From Maratus speciosus (lineage: Eukaryota; Arthropoda; Arachnida; Araneae; Salticidae): DNA of 64,000 bases. Positions 11,611 through 23,989 of the stretch are shown piece after piece; within the stretch, counting starts at the first letter, position 1, and the number at the start of each line of letters is the position of its first letter. The stretch spans positions 620,813,800-620,877,799 of the forward strand of contig OZ010791.1 in the NCBI GenBank assembly GCA_963932465.1. The letters run 5' to 3'. The notes beneath the pieces are model-generated. The model was given only the letters and a program-made list of their open reading frames with translations, did not search any database and was not told where the DNA came from. The position numbers were made by a program, and so were the translations under genes.

Positions 11611-11777
11611 AAAAGGTACATTGTTTTGGCTGCTTCTTTTGAAAATATACGGAATATTCCCTGTTATCACTGATGAATAGCTAAATTTTTAGATTTAGTG
11701 GTAAGGTAAAATGGTTCAAACTGCATTTTTTAAAAAAATATTGTTCTTCATATCTTAGAAGTCATTTACATCAAAGT

Positions 11778-12019
11778 TGGTTGGTTGGTTGTATTTATGA
11801 CGGCCAATTATCTGCACGAGGGATACAGGCCCTGGGGGGAGTGCCCTTCGTGGGGGTCTTTCTAAGGGAACCCAACCCGTATTAACGCTTGGAAATCCAA
11901 GGTTCGAAGAAAACCACGAAAACTCCGAACGATTAGGCCGACGGGCGCGATTGGGATCGAACCCAGCACCTCCCGTCTACCAGCTTCGAGAGCAGAACCT
12001 CTCAGCCACTGGTGGGGCA
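11778..12019 (-). mobile_element. tRNA-headed SINE, family A, copy 1
   Basis: On the minus strand it starts GCCCCACCAGTGGCTGAGAGG (A-box region) and has the B box GGTTCGATCCC (plus 11953-11963). It ends in a (CAAC)n-type tail, seen on the plus strand as TTGGTTGGTTGG. The target duplication TTACATCAAAGT flanks it (11766-11777 and 12020-12031), as expected for LINE-assisted retroposition. A second copy lies at 51440-51674. It is nested in the 3.7-kb hAT element. Confidence 0.88.
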
Positions 12020-15000
12020 TTACATCAAAGTAGTTAGTTTCGTAAATGTAACAAAATTTAAGTTTTTATAAGATACCTTTCCTATAAGTTACATTTAGAA
12101 AAATATTTTCCATGATCTAACAAATTCATAACTCGAAAAGTCGTGCAAAAATTTGTACACTGCATAAAAATTTAAATTTTGTAACTTTTTTCTAAAGTAA
12201 AAAAGATTTTTCTGAAGATGAATAGTTGAATATTCCGAATTTCCAACGGTTGAAATATTTTTGAAATTAGACACAAGTTAAATTTAACAATTTAGGAATT
12301 AGCTCTTGGTCAGCGATAAGAAGTGATGCCCTACATATTTTAAAGTTGATATTTCCTTGATGTTTGCATGTTTTAACTGAAAATGTTTGTGTTTCAAAAG
12401 CACTGCGAACAAGAAGTATAAGCATCACAAAGAATGAAAACTTGTGATAAAATTTATTAAAATGTTTGAAAGGCTTCGGAAGAAAAAAGCCCGTACAAAA
12501 GAAGAACGGTGAGGTTTTTATTACTTCAGAAAATTGAAAAAAATATCAAATTTGCAAAAGATAATAAATGTTTTAATAAGCTCGGGGGTCATGTTTTTTA
12601 ACAACGTACAGAATTTAAAAAAATTATATACTACTGAATTCTGAACATTTAAAACCAAGTTGTAGTCAATTTGAATGTAGTAATGAACTATATTTTTTTC
12701 TCGTCAGATTACTGGAAACTGGAATATTGGAGAAGCAATTCTTCTATGGAAAACAGCTGAAGAGCTGTACTGTTTATATTTAATGGCACTTACATTAATA
12801 TTAACGATTATCGAGGATTTTGTTTACCATATTTTTAAAAAAATTCTAAAACTATACAGTTTTTGAAAGTATTCAAAAGTCAGAAAATATTGCCAGAACA
12901 ATTACTGCAAGTTCAGCAGAAATGGAAAGGGGTTTTCAAAGATAAACATCATATGGTCAGAGAACAGAAGTAAGCTAACTATTTCTAATGTATCAAACAT
13001 AATGACGATTAGTCTAATTGGCATACCTCTTAAGGAATGAGTTCCTACTTTTATAGTGAAGTTATGTAAAGAAAGAAGCACACATCAGATAATGTTTAAG
13101 TAAAGACAAAGAAAATTGAAAGTTAGGAGGTTTATCAAGAAGCTATATATGTAAATATCTCAAATAATAGAAGCTACTTAACATACTAAAATTCTTTTCT
13201 GTACTATAATATTGTTTTTTCTACATATTTTATTGTTTTATTTATTAACTATCTGAAATAATACACTACCTTTTAGCATATCTTTTTTAATACTTTTCAA
13301 CATAATACATATAAAGTTATTTTCAGTACAGGATATCTCAAATAATTCTAATTTATTTTTTCTGGTTTCAATCTGAAAATGCATAGTGTGCTGAGGCATT
13401 TCATCGGCAATTGTTATCCATGGGCATTTATTGTATGAAAGGTTTTGAAAAGATGCTGCATATGTAATAAAAATGCATAAAAACATATGTTTTTAAACTG
13501 AGCTAAATTTTATCACTGATACAAAATTTCAAGAATAAATCTTCTCCACGTGCGCATTATTGTTATTACAAAAATAATTTTTAGAGTCATTTGGTATTAA
13601 TTATAGAAGACGACATTGACGAATAGCTTGGTGAAATTTGTGGCTTTGGTATCAAAACGTAGCATAAAACAATTAAATCCAGTTAACAGTTAACAATACA
13701 CTTCCAGTTAACAATAAAACAGTTAAATAAAAAAAAATAACAATTAATTAAAAAAAAAATCCAGAAATCAGTCATTTACCACTCACAATAACCTATTTAT
13801 TGAGATTAACTTTGAAGAAGTTACAAGCATTTATCACCAAAACAAGGATGTAAATAGGAATGCTTGATATTCAGTGAGATGGTATTCTCGTGAGATTAGA
13901 GACAGCAATATCTCGAGCTCTTCCTACAGTTAGTGTTTTTAGTATCTGTTTGCAACTTTAGATCATGAACATGAGTTAATTCTTAAACTTAAATTTCTGC
14001 TATTTTTGTGCCATCCTTTTTGTATTATGCTGTTTTCATGAATTTTCTGATTGAAATCTTGATCAGGATTTCACGACTGTCGAATGCGTTTTAAATAAAC
14101 TATGTCCTTTTACAAGAAAACGTGTGTCAGAAATTTTTATTTCAATGTGACACAAGGTCAAATATTTTTATCAATTTTATTATAATATTGGAAAATGCTT
14201 CATAATCTATGTTTGATGCTAAATTTTTCTTTGATTTTTTTACGTCAAAAATCATTCGTGCAGCGAACCGGTTGTTAAATTATTTGAATCCCACCACTGA
14301 TTACAGCCCCTAAACTACACTCGTTTTAAAATAATTAATTTCTCGGAAACTTATCGCACGAATTGCGCAAAAATTTGTTTTTAGGCTAATTGAAGGGTGT
14401 AGAGTTCATTTATGCTGTCAGAATTGTGTACTGCTATTGAAAAAAAAACAAAGTTATGGTTCGTTTTAATATTTAGATGGCCCTCAAAGCAAATTTTATA
14501 TACATCATTTAAAAGTAGACTTTGTTACCAATCGTGTGGTACCAGTAACTTTGTTCTACGATAATTTTTTGCAGAGTAAGTAAGAGGTGTTTACTTTTTT
14601 TTTTCATGACTGTACTTCTCCAAGTGTGGTTGCCAAGAACTACATCACTAAAGATTCGATATGAGGAGTTTCTCCGTCTTGCATGAAAGTTACTGTACGT
14701 AAGAGATTCCATTCTAAAAAGCTAGATTTGATTTTCTCCTTTAGCATTTCCAATTAACAGTATAGAATAGCTGAGCATAGCTTCCAGCCTGCTTTTGACC
14801 AGGTCTTTTCAAAGAAAAGAAAATTCAAAATAACGGACGAAGTGAAACCACACCAAATAATAATACGTGGTGAATTTAGCGGACTCCTCAGTATAGGCAT
14901 TCGGGTCCTCCTGTGCCCAGATTCGGAAATTATGGGTATAACGGTTCCATGCAATGGAAAATGATCCTCATATGTCCAGAATATGCAGAGAAGCCACTGT

Positions 15001-15185
15001 GTATCGTGTGTGAGACTGCGTGTGAGACTTTCGTCAAAGCCCACCTTGCAAATCCTTCTCGCTTAACTGGGTCATTTGGTAAGAACTGGTGAAGTGATTG
15101 CAACTTTTAAGTGTACAAGTTTAGCATACCATGAAAGATACGAAATATGATGTCTTTGTTATGCCAGTTATTCTCTGTACAGTAG

Positions 15186-15322
15186 ACCCCTAAGCAAATT
15201 TTATATGCATCACTTAAAAGTAGACTTTATTTCCATTCGTTTGGTATTAGTAACTTTCTTCTGAAAAAATTTGTTGCGGAGTTAGTAGGGAGTATTTACT
15301 TTTTTTCCCTCGACTCTACATT
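15186..15322. mobile_element. Right-end fragment of the mariner-type MITE family
   Basis: AGCAAATTTTATATGCATCA followed by AAAAGTAGACTTTATTTCC and ending in TTTTTTTCCCTCGACTC matches the right end of the copies at 9563-14612 and 22961-24915. The left part is missing. Confidence 0.7.
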
Positions 15323-15769
15323 CAAGAGACATTCATAGACAGTGTAACTTTACTGGAAAAGTGGGCTAATTCCGTAAATTTGCATCATGAAAGTATAATG
15401 TTGAAATACTGGCAAATTCCGTCGGTCCTAGTGCAAAGCCCGTTCATGCTTGTCTAAATGGCAAAGCAGAAAAGATTCCTTTTGTCGGGCATCTTTGCTG
15501 TCGGTCTTCCCTGTAATTTAATCTTAATAGTTTATGAAACTAGTATCCGTCAGGCCGAAATGTCGGAGCATGGAGACGCATAAACTTAAAAGATATTATT
15601 TAAAAAAATGTTTTATTTTCTAGATTGCTGTTTAATAGTATAAAAGTAAGTTTGAAATAACAATCGTCGATACCTCATTTTAAAGTGTTTAACTCAGTCG
15701 TCAGTTGCCTCGGGTAATGCACAAATTCTAATCTGTCAGCAAGTGCTCCCATACTTCTGATTTGGGTAA
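15323..15769. other. No gene recognised
   Basis: Near 15546-15566, CCGTCAGGCCGAAATGTCGG resembles the GGCCGAAACGTCGG wording of Penelope-like pseudo-LTRs, but it is too short to assign. Otherwise nothing was recognised. Confidence 0.3.
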
Positions 15770-16975
15770 AGCCTGTCCTTAGCGAAAATTGCTTCCATTA
15801 GAACTTTCTCTAAATGACAAACTACAGTGAAAATGACATAAGTTGTTTTATGTGACAACACCTTTAGATGGATATCCACAGCAGTTTTTGACAATGTTAA
15901 ACTCGAGGATCTATGTATGGTGGCAAGGTATGCTACAGTTAAAGGTAACTAACTTCGCGTGAATGAGGCTTTTTCTTCTTTCCAATATTTACAAATAGGT
16001 TTGATAAAAAAAAAAAAAATTACAGTTAGAAATGGTACATGATACTCAACAAAATGAACTATTATGGCCTGTGACAAACCTCGAGGTTGAAAACGTGGGC
16101 CATAAGAATATCTTTTATCGTACTTACGCTTACCAATTCTCACTCCGTTCAGATATTGGTATGTAACATAATGCATAACCCTGCATCCAGCTGCTGAGGA
16201 AAGTCTAGACTGAAGTCCAGACGCGTGATCATCTTCACTCCATCTTGCTATTTAATCACTGTGATCTGCTAAAATTCTTGTTTATTGGTCCCCGCTTTGA
16301 TTTAAGAAGTACTTCTTGATTATATTCTTTAGCTTGCTTGGTTTTGAGAAAAAGACATATGGCACCTTCAAATTATTCAAGTTAGCCGAAAGCAGTATAT
16401 CTTTGCGTCGTTGCATAAGGGGTGAGAGGTAGTCAAAAACTTGACTCACGCAAAGTGAGTTCAGAATCTTTCGGAACTGCGTCTGCTGATAGTCGTTTTG
16501 TCTCAATGAGTTTGTTAATGTGAAACATTTTTTAAAAGCTCTAAGCATTTTTTGTCTGCGAAGACTCAAAATGACTTTTAAAGAATGTCTCTTATATAGA
16601 GGGATGTCTTTTACGCGATGTAACTACCTAATACGTCCGAGGATTTAAACAAATAAGCCTCTAAAAGGCTAAATGCTATCTATTTTACCTTCGCGATATC
16701 TTTGTTCAAGGTCAGCCATAAGACGACATCCTATCATTGAAAATTCGTCAATAATGAGAAATAACACTGTATCCATTCTGAGCTGTAGATGAATTGCTGA
16801 CTTTTTAAATTAGCGAACTATTTAAAACACGTTGGTTCTTTAAGCATTGAGTGAGTTACCTTGTCTTTGACATTAACTGCAGCAGTACCTGTTAGTGCCA
16901 AAAGAATGATAGCTTCTGATCCTAACTGCTCTATGATTGTTTTACTAATTTCTTTGATTTTTGTACATTTTACAG
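15770..16975 (-). pseudogene. Helitron replicase, PIF1-like helicase domain, decayed
   Basis: Fragments in order on the minus strand match the helicase half of a Helitron Rep/Hel protein, which unwinds DNA during rolling-circle transposition. They are LTGTAAVNVK (helicase motif region, ~16890), IDEFSMIGCRLMADLEQRY (Walker B type, ~16755-16700), RDIPLY-like (~16600), FKKCFTLTNSLRQNDYQQTQ (~16530-16470), LSPLMQRRKDILLSA (~16400), RFQPRGLSQAIIVHF (~16080) and LTVAYLATIHRSSSLTLSK (motif VI region, ~15935-15880). Several stops and frameshifts are present. The P-loop and the HUH nickase part were not found. It is a fossil of an autonomous Helitron; Helitron ends were not located next to it. Confidence 0.85.
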
Positions 16976-18837
16976 CTCTTCCTTTTCCAATAATAAAAGT
17001 TGATTTAGGGAACCTTTGTTTGCAAAGACAAAAGCTGTTCAGTGCATAACTGAAGGCAGCATAATTTGTTGTTCTTTATAATAATTCAGAAATGTTAAAA
17101 GTAAAGAGGATAAGAGAAATTGCGGTAAAGATAAAGAATTAGCCCCGGATGTATTTGAGAGATTTCGATTTCTTTAATTTAGCTCCGATCTTTGAGAACT
17201 TGATCCATCGAGTTAGCGGCAGAAAACTTCAAAGCTCCTTCAAAGACTTGCTCGTATGGCACAGCCCACACTTATTTAATATGGCAACAGGTAAAGGTTT
17301 GGTACCTATGTAACACACACTCATAGATAGTCTGCTATACTCCTCTATCAAACTTGGTACCTTTATTCATATGAGTTGTTGTTATATCGTTATTATGAAA
17401 ATATTAGGAAGCATCTGGGTTATTTTTATGCGACTTTTCCACATAGAATTAAGCTGAATAACTCTATACATTTGAATTACTTTCTTTTAACCGTCATTTT
17501 CGAAAATTTTGTGTATAACGTTGCACATATAAAATATGTATATTTCTTAAAATGTACACTAAATCTAGGCAGCAGATTAAAAAAAATCAGGGATTAATTT
17601 AGGACTTTTAGTGAACATGATTTCTCACGAATTATCTTTCATTGTTGTATCCATTTCTCCGATCATAAGCATAAGGGATCATAGTCATATACATTAACGT
17701 CGCATTTATAGCTAAGCTTCGTGACATTTGGACGAAATATAGCCAAATTTGGCGGCCAAAAATATGCCGTCACAAATTAAGTCAATTTGGCTGTATCCGA
17801 CTAATTTGGCGAAATTTCCATTAAAATTCAGTACTGATGATTCTTCTCTAACCGGGTTCTTCGCATTTTAACTTCGTGTTCTCCAGTAAAATTAGCTAAA
17901 ATCTTAAAACCAAGAAATAGGGAAGCTACCTTTTCCAACCCGTACAGGATTTTTTTATTTTGTAATCTACATATTTCTGTTTTCTAGTGTACATCATGAC
18001 AAAAAAAAAATGCTTATCTCATTTACTTTATAATGTTCACTTGCATTTCAGTTGAAATATATTCACTTACGATGAATTAAAAAAAAATTGAGTAATCGTC
18101 AGTAATTGGGACAGCTACCAAATTGTTAAATTTGCGCATCAAACAATGCTCAGTAAATTATGAATTTGTCTACAAACCCGATTACGAAAATTTCCCAATA
18201 GAATCATACATTCGTCTGAATACAAACATATATCTATAAGAATAGATACATATAAGTAATGCATGCATGACATTATATTTTTCTCTATTTCTTTGAGTAT
18301 CACTCGTAGCCATTCGACTAATGCCCAAAATCGTATTTTCCGTACTCGATTTTCTTTTCGTTTCTCTTAATTTAAAATTCAAAATGAATTGCATCGATTT
18401 GGAAGCTTACAAAGAATGAAAAGTTCGAAAAACAAATAGTGGTTGTTACATACGTAGAACGTAAAACTTCTGAAAGGGGGGGGGGGGGGGGGGGATCTAT
18501 ATCTCAGGTTACCAATGTATGAACATCGACTTCAACATTCGACTCCATAATGATCCGTATGAGGTTAAAATGCATAATTTACAGCAATGGAGCTAATGTT
18601 TTAATTAATAACGGGCTGAATCTCGTCGAATTTCGACGAAAGAAATTGTTTAAAAACGAACTCATACATAGATTACTACTTAGTCTCTTAAAACAAATAT
18701 TATTTTTAACTTAAAGTTACCAAAATACTAATTCCATACACTTAGACTGTTCAAAATATTAAAAAATTAAACTGCATTATTTATTATACCTAATCAAGAT
18801 ATGTAATTTTGATGAAATTACCCATTAAGGATGTTAT
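16976..18837. other. AT-rich, no gene; G-run
   Basis: It may include further unrecognised Helitron remnants near 17100-17260. An uninterrupted G-run of about 20 sits at 18476-18495. No other feature was identified. Confidence 0.4.
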
Positions 18838-18845
18838 GTTTAAAA

Positions 18846-19048
18846 GGCACAGATGTCATATACGATATTGGCGCAATTTTTTTCCCACGCCAATTCGGGG
18901 AAAACTTCAACAGCACAAACAATAACATCCAGGTTACCATATCAAGCAAAATAACGACACTATGATGCCAGTTAAGTATACGTTGCGTATATGACATTGG
19001 CGTCAGAAAAAAATCGCGCCAATATGGGGCATATATGACAAGTGTGCC
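18846..19048. mobile_element. MITE (203 bp) with 8-bp target duplication
   Basis: The left end GGCACAGATGTCATATACGA is matched by the inverted right end (from the right: GGCACACTTGTCATATATGC). Both continue to ATTGGCGCRA. The flanks are GTTTAAAA at 18838-18845 and 19049-19056. An 8-bp duplication fits hAT, P or Merlin superfamilies; the GG start leaves it unassigned. Confidence 0.85.
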
Positions 19049-19056
19049 GTTTAAAA

Positions 19057-20600
19057 TTGCCGATTGAAAATTTTAAAAAATGATTTCACCTTAAGTTAAT
19101 CGTGGAATTATTTTTCGCGTAAAATCTAAATTTTATGTTATTTTCACCGTCTCATAATTTGCATACGCATCTCTTATATTTACATTCACCATTTCAAAAA
19201 TATTGCAATGTGCAATATGTGATTAATACATATATTTCTAAACTTGAAATCAAGTTTGTCATCTACGACTTTGCATGTGAACATTCGCACTCTTGACTTG
19301 AGATTCTAATCTCTGTATCGGCGAGTAAAATTCCAGAAATTTATATCTTTTAGAGGTGTTCGTAGTAAAATATTTACTTTTATCAGAGAAAATGATCGTT
19401 TTCATTTAAATATGATGTCAATTTGCCTCATTGAAGCATTTCACCAAGCGTCTCAAACTCAATGAATGAAAAAGAATTGAATTATAACAGCTTTTTGCGG
19501 AAAACATGAGTATTTTATTAAAGCATGACGTCATTTTCTGTTCAATTTTTTTCAGAAAATTTATTTTGAATTCTATGAGAAAATGGCATCAATAAAGATA
19601 AGCAAACCTTATTATTTTTTCTTTCTTTACAACAATGGAAGTAATCCAATTGCTACCATTTTGAAACAAATTCATAGAAATTTTTAAAATTTTAAATTTA
19701 AATATAAAAATGGGAATATTTAAAAAAAATAGCTAGTGTGGGCAAATCTACAAAGAAACAGCTTTCATTAAAAAAAAAATAATAATTATTAAAATTGGTG
19801 CAAAAAAAAAAAAGCTCAAGGTACATGACTAAAAAAAGAAAGCCTTATCTTTCAAATATATAGAATTAAACTCGCAATGTTATCTCTATGGGAAAATTTT
19901 GAGCCGACATTTCAGGCTGTTAGGATTGACGAATATTTATGATTTTCAATACGCGCCGAGATTTTGGCCCTACCAACGTCCATCTTATTTTATGTGTCGA
20001 TGCGTCAAATATTTTGGACGCTATCGTGTTACCAATAAGTGTAATGCAGGGAAGCCGGAGCTGTACTCCGACAATAAATAATACAACGTTTTGAGCACCA
20101 AGAGATTAACCAATTTTTGCACACTACTTTCGGCAGCATTCCGCCTGCCATCACCAGTACATTAATATTTTGAGAGATCTCTCCTAAAAGTGAATTGCTC
20201 ACTATTATGTACACTGTTAAAATATATAAGTATATATTCTATTTTTTAATACAACAATTTTAAAACCCCTTTTTCCCTTTAATATTTCTAATAAAATTGT
20301 AAAAGAATTTTAAAATATGCATTTTAAATTACAGGTTATAAAAAAGATAAAAAATATCTTTAAATAAAGACATGGAAATCCCTACGGCGAATTTGATATA
20401 AGAAAAGGGGAATGTCTGTAAAATGATGACCAAGAAACTCAATCGAATACTTTTAACCGAGAACTAGTGTAGATTTACAGAGAACCTCAAGGTTTTTTTG
20501 TGTGCTTTTACAGAAATTTTTAAATGTGTAGGTATATCAAAAACTGTTGTAAGTTTTCGTAAAAAACTCAAACAAATTTTACTTCACCCTTTCATATCAT
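19057..20600. other. AT-rich, no gene recognised
   Basis: Several A-runs near 19770-19815 and 18001-type simple sequence. Short frames here show no family resemblance. Confidence 0.4.
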
Positions 20601-21300
20601 ATAAATAAAAACATACATTTATTTTACTTAAATAGGTGTCACAGATAAAAATCAAAATATGTTGACATGTTTCGGTTTAATAGTAAAAACCGTATTCATA
20701 ACATACACATAATCAATAGAAAATGAATGACACTGGGTACCAAAAAATACTCTAAAAACCAAAAACATAAAAATGCAAACACTGCGCCCTCTATGATCCC
20801 AAATAGCCTCCGCTACCGCGGCTCCCTCTGCCAGACTCACTTTTTAAGTATTTATTAAGGAATTCCAACCATAAAATTGGAATATCAAAGGAAAAAGAAT
20901 CATTACACACAGTATCCCTCCTAGAATATATCTCAATAGATTCACGGATGATTGACTTGCGGTATAAACTCGAAACAAACACTAATCTACTATCCCTGAA
21001 ACAAATATTAACCCCCCTCTTTAAAAACAGCCTTGATAACGCAGTCTTATCCCTACTAAATTTTATATCAGATTCATGCTCTCTCCTCCTTATCCCAAAC
21101 TTCCTACCTGTCATACCAATATAATAATTAATATCCCCCCCCCCCCCCCTTCATTCTCATATGGAATTTCATACACCATGGTTGCACAGGAAGATCTCGC
21201 GGGTGTGTATGAAATTCCATATGAGAATGAAGGGGGTATATTTTGATTTTTATCTGTGACACCTATTTAAGTAAAATAAATGTATGTTTTTATTTATATG
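20601..21300 (-). mobile_element. Penelope-like element: two truncated copies head to head
   Basis: On the minus strand the frame ending at 20791 gives VYEIPYENEG, then (after a G-run) YIGMTGRKFGIRRREHESDI and TALSRLFLKRGVNI, matching the GIY-YIG endonuclease domain found at the C-terminus of Penelope-like retroelements. The start of this domain is repeated in opposite orientation: GTGTATGAAATTCCATATGA at 21201-21220 is the reverse complement of 21155-21174, with about 25 bp between. The 3' tail, about 60 bp, occurs at 20601-20661 and inverted at 21237-21296. So a short plus-strand copy, deleted between the domain start and its tail, abuts a longer minus-strand copy. Reverse transcriptase is absent. 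Confidence 0.68.
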
Positions 21301-22958
21301 TGTAGGTATAATTTAATAATCAGAAAAAGTAATACATAATATATTTTTTTAATATAAAAAATTCAAATAAGTAAATACTGATTTTTATGACTAAGTATCG
21401 TGACTAAGAAATTTATTATACTTAATTTTATCTTCTAACAAACTTTATTTCTTCCTTTTAGATAGTTTAGAGGTTTAAAAAAAATAAGACGTAAGACATC
21501 TCCTCTTCTTTGTGCATTGATTATGCGCCGACCTCATTTTAAATAGACATTCCATTCAATTGCATATAAGTGAGAGTTTACTGTATTAAATAAAAGTTAA
21601 AAAAAAGAGGAATGACATTATTGGGTACAAGGTACTTATTGAGGATATTTTTTTCAACTTAGTAGAACTCGAAGAGCAATATTTATAAATGAATGAAAGT
21701 TTTGCATTTCAAAAGACACTTTTTAAAAAGGTATTTTCGTAGAACTGTGAATTATTGCGTTACATGCATATTTAAACATACATATACATCTAATATCATT
21801 TAATACTTTTAATAAATCGATTTTTTTTTTTTTTTTTAAAGAAGAATTTAAATTTAGTTTTGTATTTTTATTTATTTATTTGTTTTGCATGTTATCTCCA
21901 TTTCATATTATTAATAATTAAAAATACATCGAGAAAATATGTTAACGGTAATTTAGATTTATTTGAAAGATTTATTTTTGAGGAAAATTATATGTATTTG
22001 CGATAAATATCCACTAAAATATCGTCCTTTAATAAATTCCTGTGGAATGCTAATATTTTTCAAAAATTGAATTGTTTTTGTTTTTTAATTAGAAAAGACA
22101 CATTCTTTTTAAAATGTTATTGGATATTTCGAATAAAAACATATAAACGTATGCAGCAGCGCTTTGGAGTTGTAAATAATTTCGAATTTCTTTTTAATGT
22201 TCATTTAAAACACATATTTTGTTGAAAAACATTAAAATCAAGTTATAAATTCAACAGTGTTTGTTCTCCAGGAAATATAATAGAATTAATCAAAAACAAT
22301 TCCTGAATTTCTTCCTGTTATCCCTTATCTCTAACCTTGGTTAAGTTCTTCCAAATCGAATTTTAATTTATTTTGCTATGTTTTAAATAATGTATTAGCA
22401 ACACCATTTGATAAAGAGAACAGTAACTGATCAAAAACTTTCGAATATAACCTTGTTAATGAAATGCAAACGCAAAAATTATACATTTGATAAAAAGAAG
22501 CTTTGGATTCGTATGTATTTGATTTTTTTTTTTGCTTTAGAAAAAAAGTAACAAGACTCTTTTATCATTTTCCTCATCAGTTATCGATTTTGAATTCGAA
22601 TGACCTTCTCTTCTGCAGCAAAACAATATTAAGAAAGTTTCAAAATGCGGATGAAATGATGACAACCCATTTGTTTTCCGTCATGGAAGGCTGATGCACA
22701 ACAGTTTCGGCTTGTTTTACACGATGAAAAACACATAAAAGACGATTACATAATAGAACAAAAAAAGATTATCTGCATTTGCCAGCCAAACAGTCATTTT
22801 TCAAAAGATTTTTTCTTTTCGTTGTTATTTACCGATTGCGGTTTTTCAAAGAGGCTTGAGTTTTTATGAGAGGTTGTGTGAATACAGTACAGGTTTCCCT
22901 TGATGAGTGTAATTAATAAATGGCTCGATATAACCGCACTCATCGAAACCGTTCAATA
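21301..22958. other. AT-rich, no gene recognised
   Basis: It contains a T-run near 21820-21837. Frames are short and have no recognisable similarity. Confidence 0.45.
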
Positions 22959-23989
22959 TACAGTCATGGAAAAAAAAGTAAGCACCCCTTACTAAGTCCG
23001 CAACTAATTATAATAGAAGAAAGTTACAGATGCCAAACGATAGGAAATAAAGTGTACTTTTAAATCATGTATGTAAAATTGGCTTAGGGGACCATATACA
23101 AATCAAGACCAGATCAAACTTTGTTTTTTTTTTTTTTTTTTTTTTTCGATGACAACATCCAATTTTGACAATATATTTTAGATCTTCGGTTTAAAGTATA
23201 CCCAGAAACGAAATTGCAAGTCATTTAGATGGTAAGTTTTTGAATTATAAACATTCAAAATTTAGAGCTTCTAATGTTAAATTACATTTTCATGTTTTTA
23301 TTAATATCTCCTGAAATTATAATCCTAATGTGATAATTTTCGTGTGGTTATAATACTAAAAAAAACCATATATAAATGCATTGAATTTGCAATTTTAAAT
23401 TTTATAATATCGAATTATGGATTATGAAATTAATATTCGAAAAAGATATTAATTGCAACCTACAATTTTTTTGATAGATTCATATTTATTATGTCCTGCT
23501 TTGTGCGAATTCTCAATTTCAAATTTTTCTTTCAAGTAGTTTTCGAACTATGATTAAAAATCGCCAACATGATGGTTCAAGGGGCCATCTATGATGTGCA
23601 GAAAAGCATAACTTGAAAAAATAGATTTTATTCATTTTATTGAAACATTTGGGCTGGCAATAATCGGAACTTATTAAATGAGTGAAATGATCCTATTGCC
23701 AAAAAATAATATATTAATAGAAGTGACTTAGTCATTCTGTAGCATTTCAGCAATCGAGTACCGAACTTCAATTTCCATACAGCCCTTAAAATAGACTCAT
23801 TTTAAAATAATCAATTTCTCTTAAAGTAGTCGTACGAATTTGATGAAAAAATTTATATTTAGGCTAATTGAAGGGTGTAAATTTTATTTATGCGTCAAAC
23901 TTGGGTATTGATTTTGAAAAAAAAAAAAAAAAAAACAAAGTTAGGGTTTGTTTTGATATGTAGATGATCCTCTAAGCAAATTTTATATA

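Larger units (their letters stand above)
10575..14299. mobile_element. hAT element, 3.7 kb, no recognisable transposase
   Basis: The terminal inverted repeat is CAGTGGTGGGATTCA on the left, with the inverted TGAATCCCACCACTG on the right. The flanking 8-bp duplication ATTACAGC is exact (10567-10574 and 14300-14307). AACCGGTT motifs lie just inside both ends (GCGAACCGGTTGTTAAA is repeated), which probably act as subterminal transposase-binding sites. The interior is AT-rich without a recognisable transposase. It contains a triplicated block (10631-11610) and a SINE (11778-12019). Confidence 0.9.
9563..14612. mobile_element. mariner-type MITE expanded by two hAT insertions
   Basis: The left end is CTGGGGAAAAAAAGTGAACA and the right end is TTACTTTTTTTTTTCATGACTG, inverted relative to each other and related to the ends of the copy at 22961-24915. 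TA flanks both sides (9561-9562 and 14613-14614). Without the two hAT insertions and their duplicated target sites the element is about 1.08 kb, close to the other copy once its own insertion is removed. No transposase of its own was seen. It sits inside the mariner-family transposase pseudogene. Confidence 0.78.
9320..15130 (-). pseudogene. mariner-family transposase, split by a nested insertion
   Basis: The gene is read on the minus strand in two parts. Part one (15130 to 14615) has PNDPVKREGFARWAL, then a WTYEDHFPLHGTV segment (first Asp region), NFRIWAQEDPNAYTEE, WCGFTSSVI and VTFMQDGETPHIESL (second Asp). Part two (9560 to 9320) has LTPIDFRLWGYVKYRV (third Asp) and RLQSAIPGGGGHLHGEN. Between them lies the TA-flanked element 9563-14612. 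The order and spacing match one IS630-Tc1-mariner transposase interrupted after the second catalytic Asp. Multiple frameshifts and stops are present, so it is an old fossil. The N-terminal DNA-binding region was not found. Confidence 0.7.
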
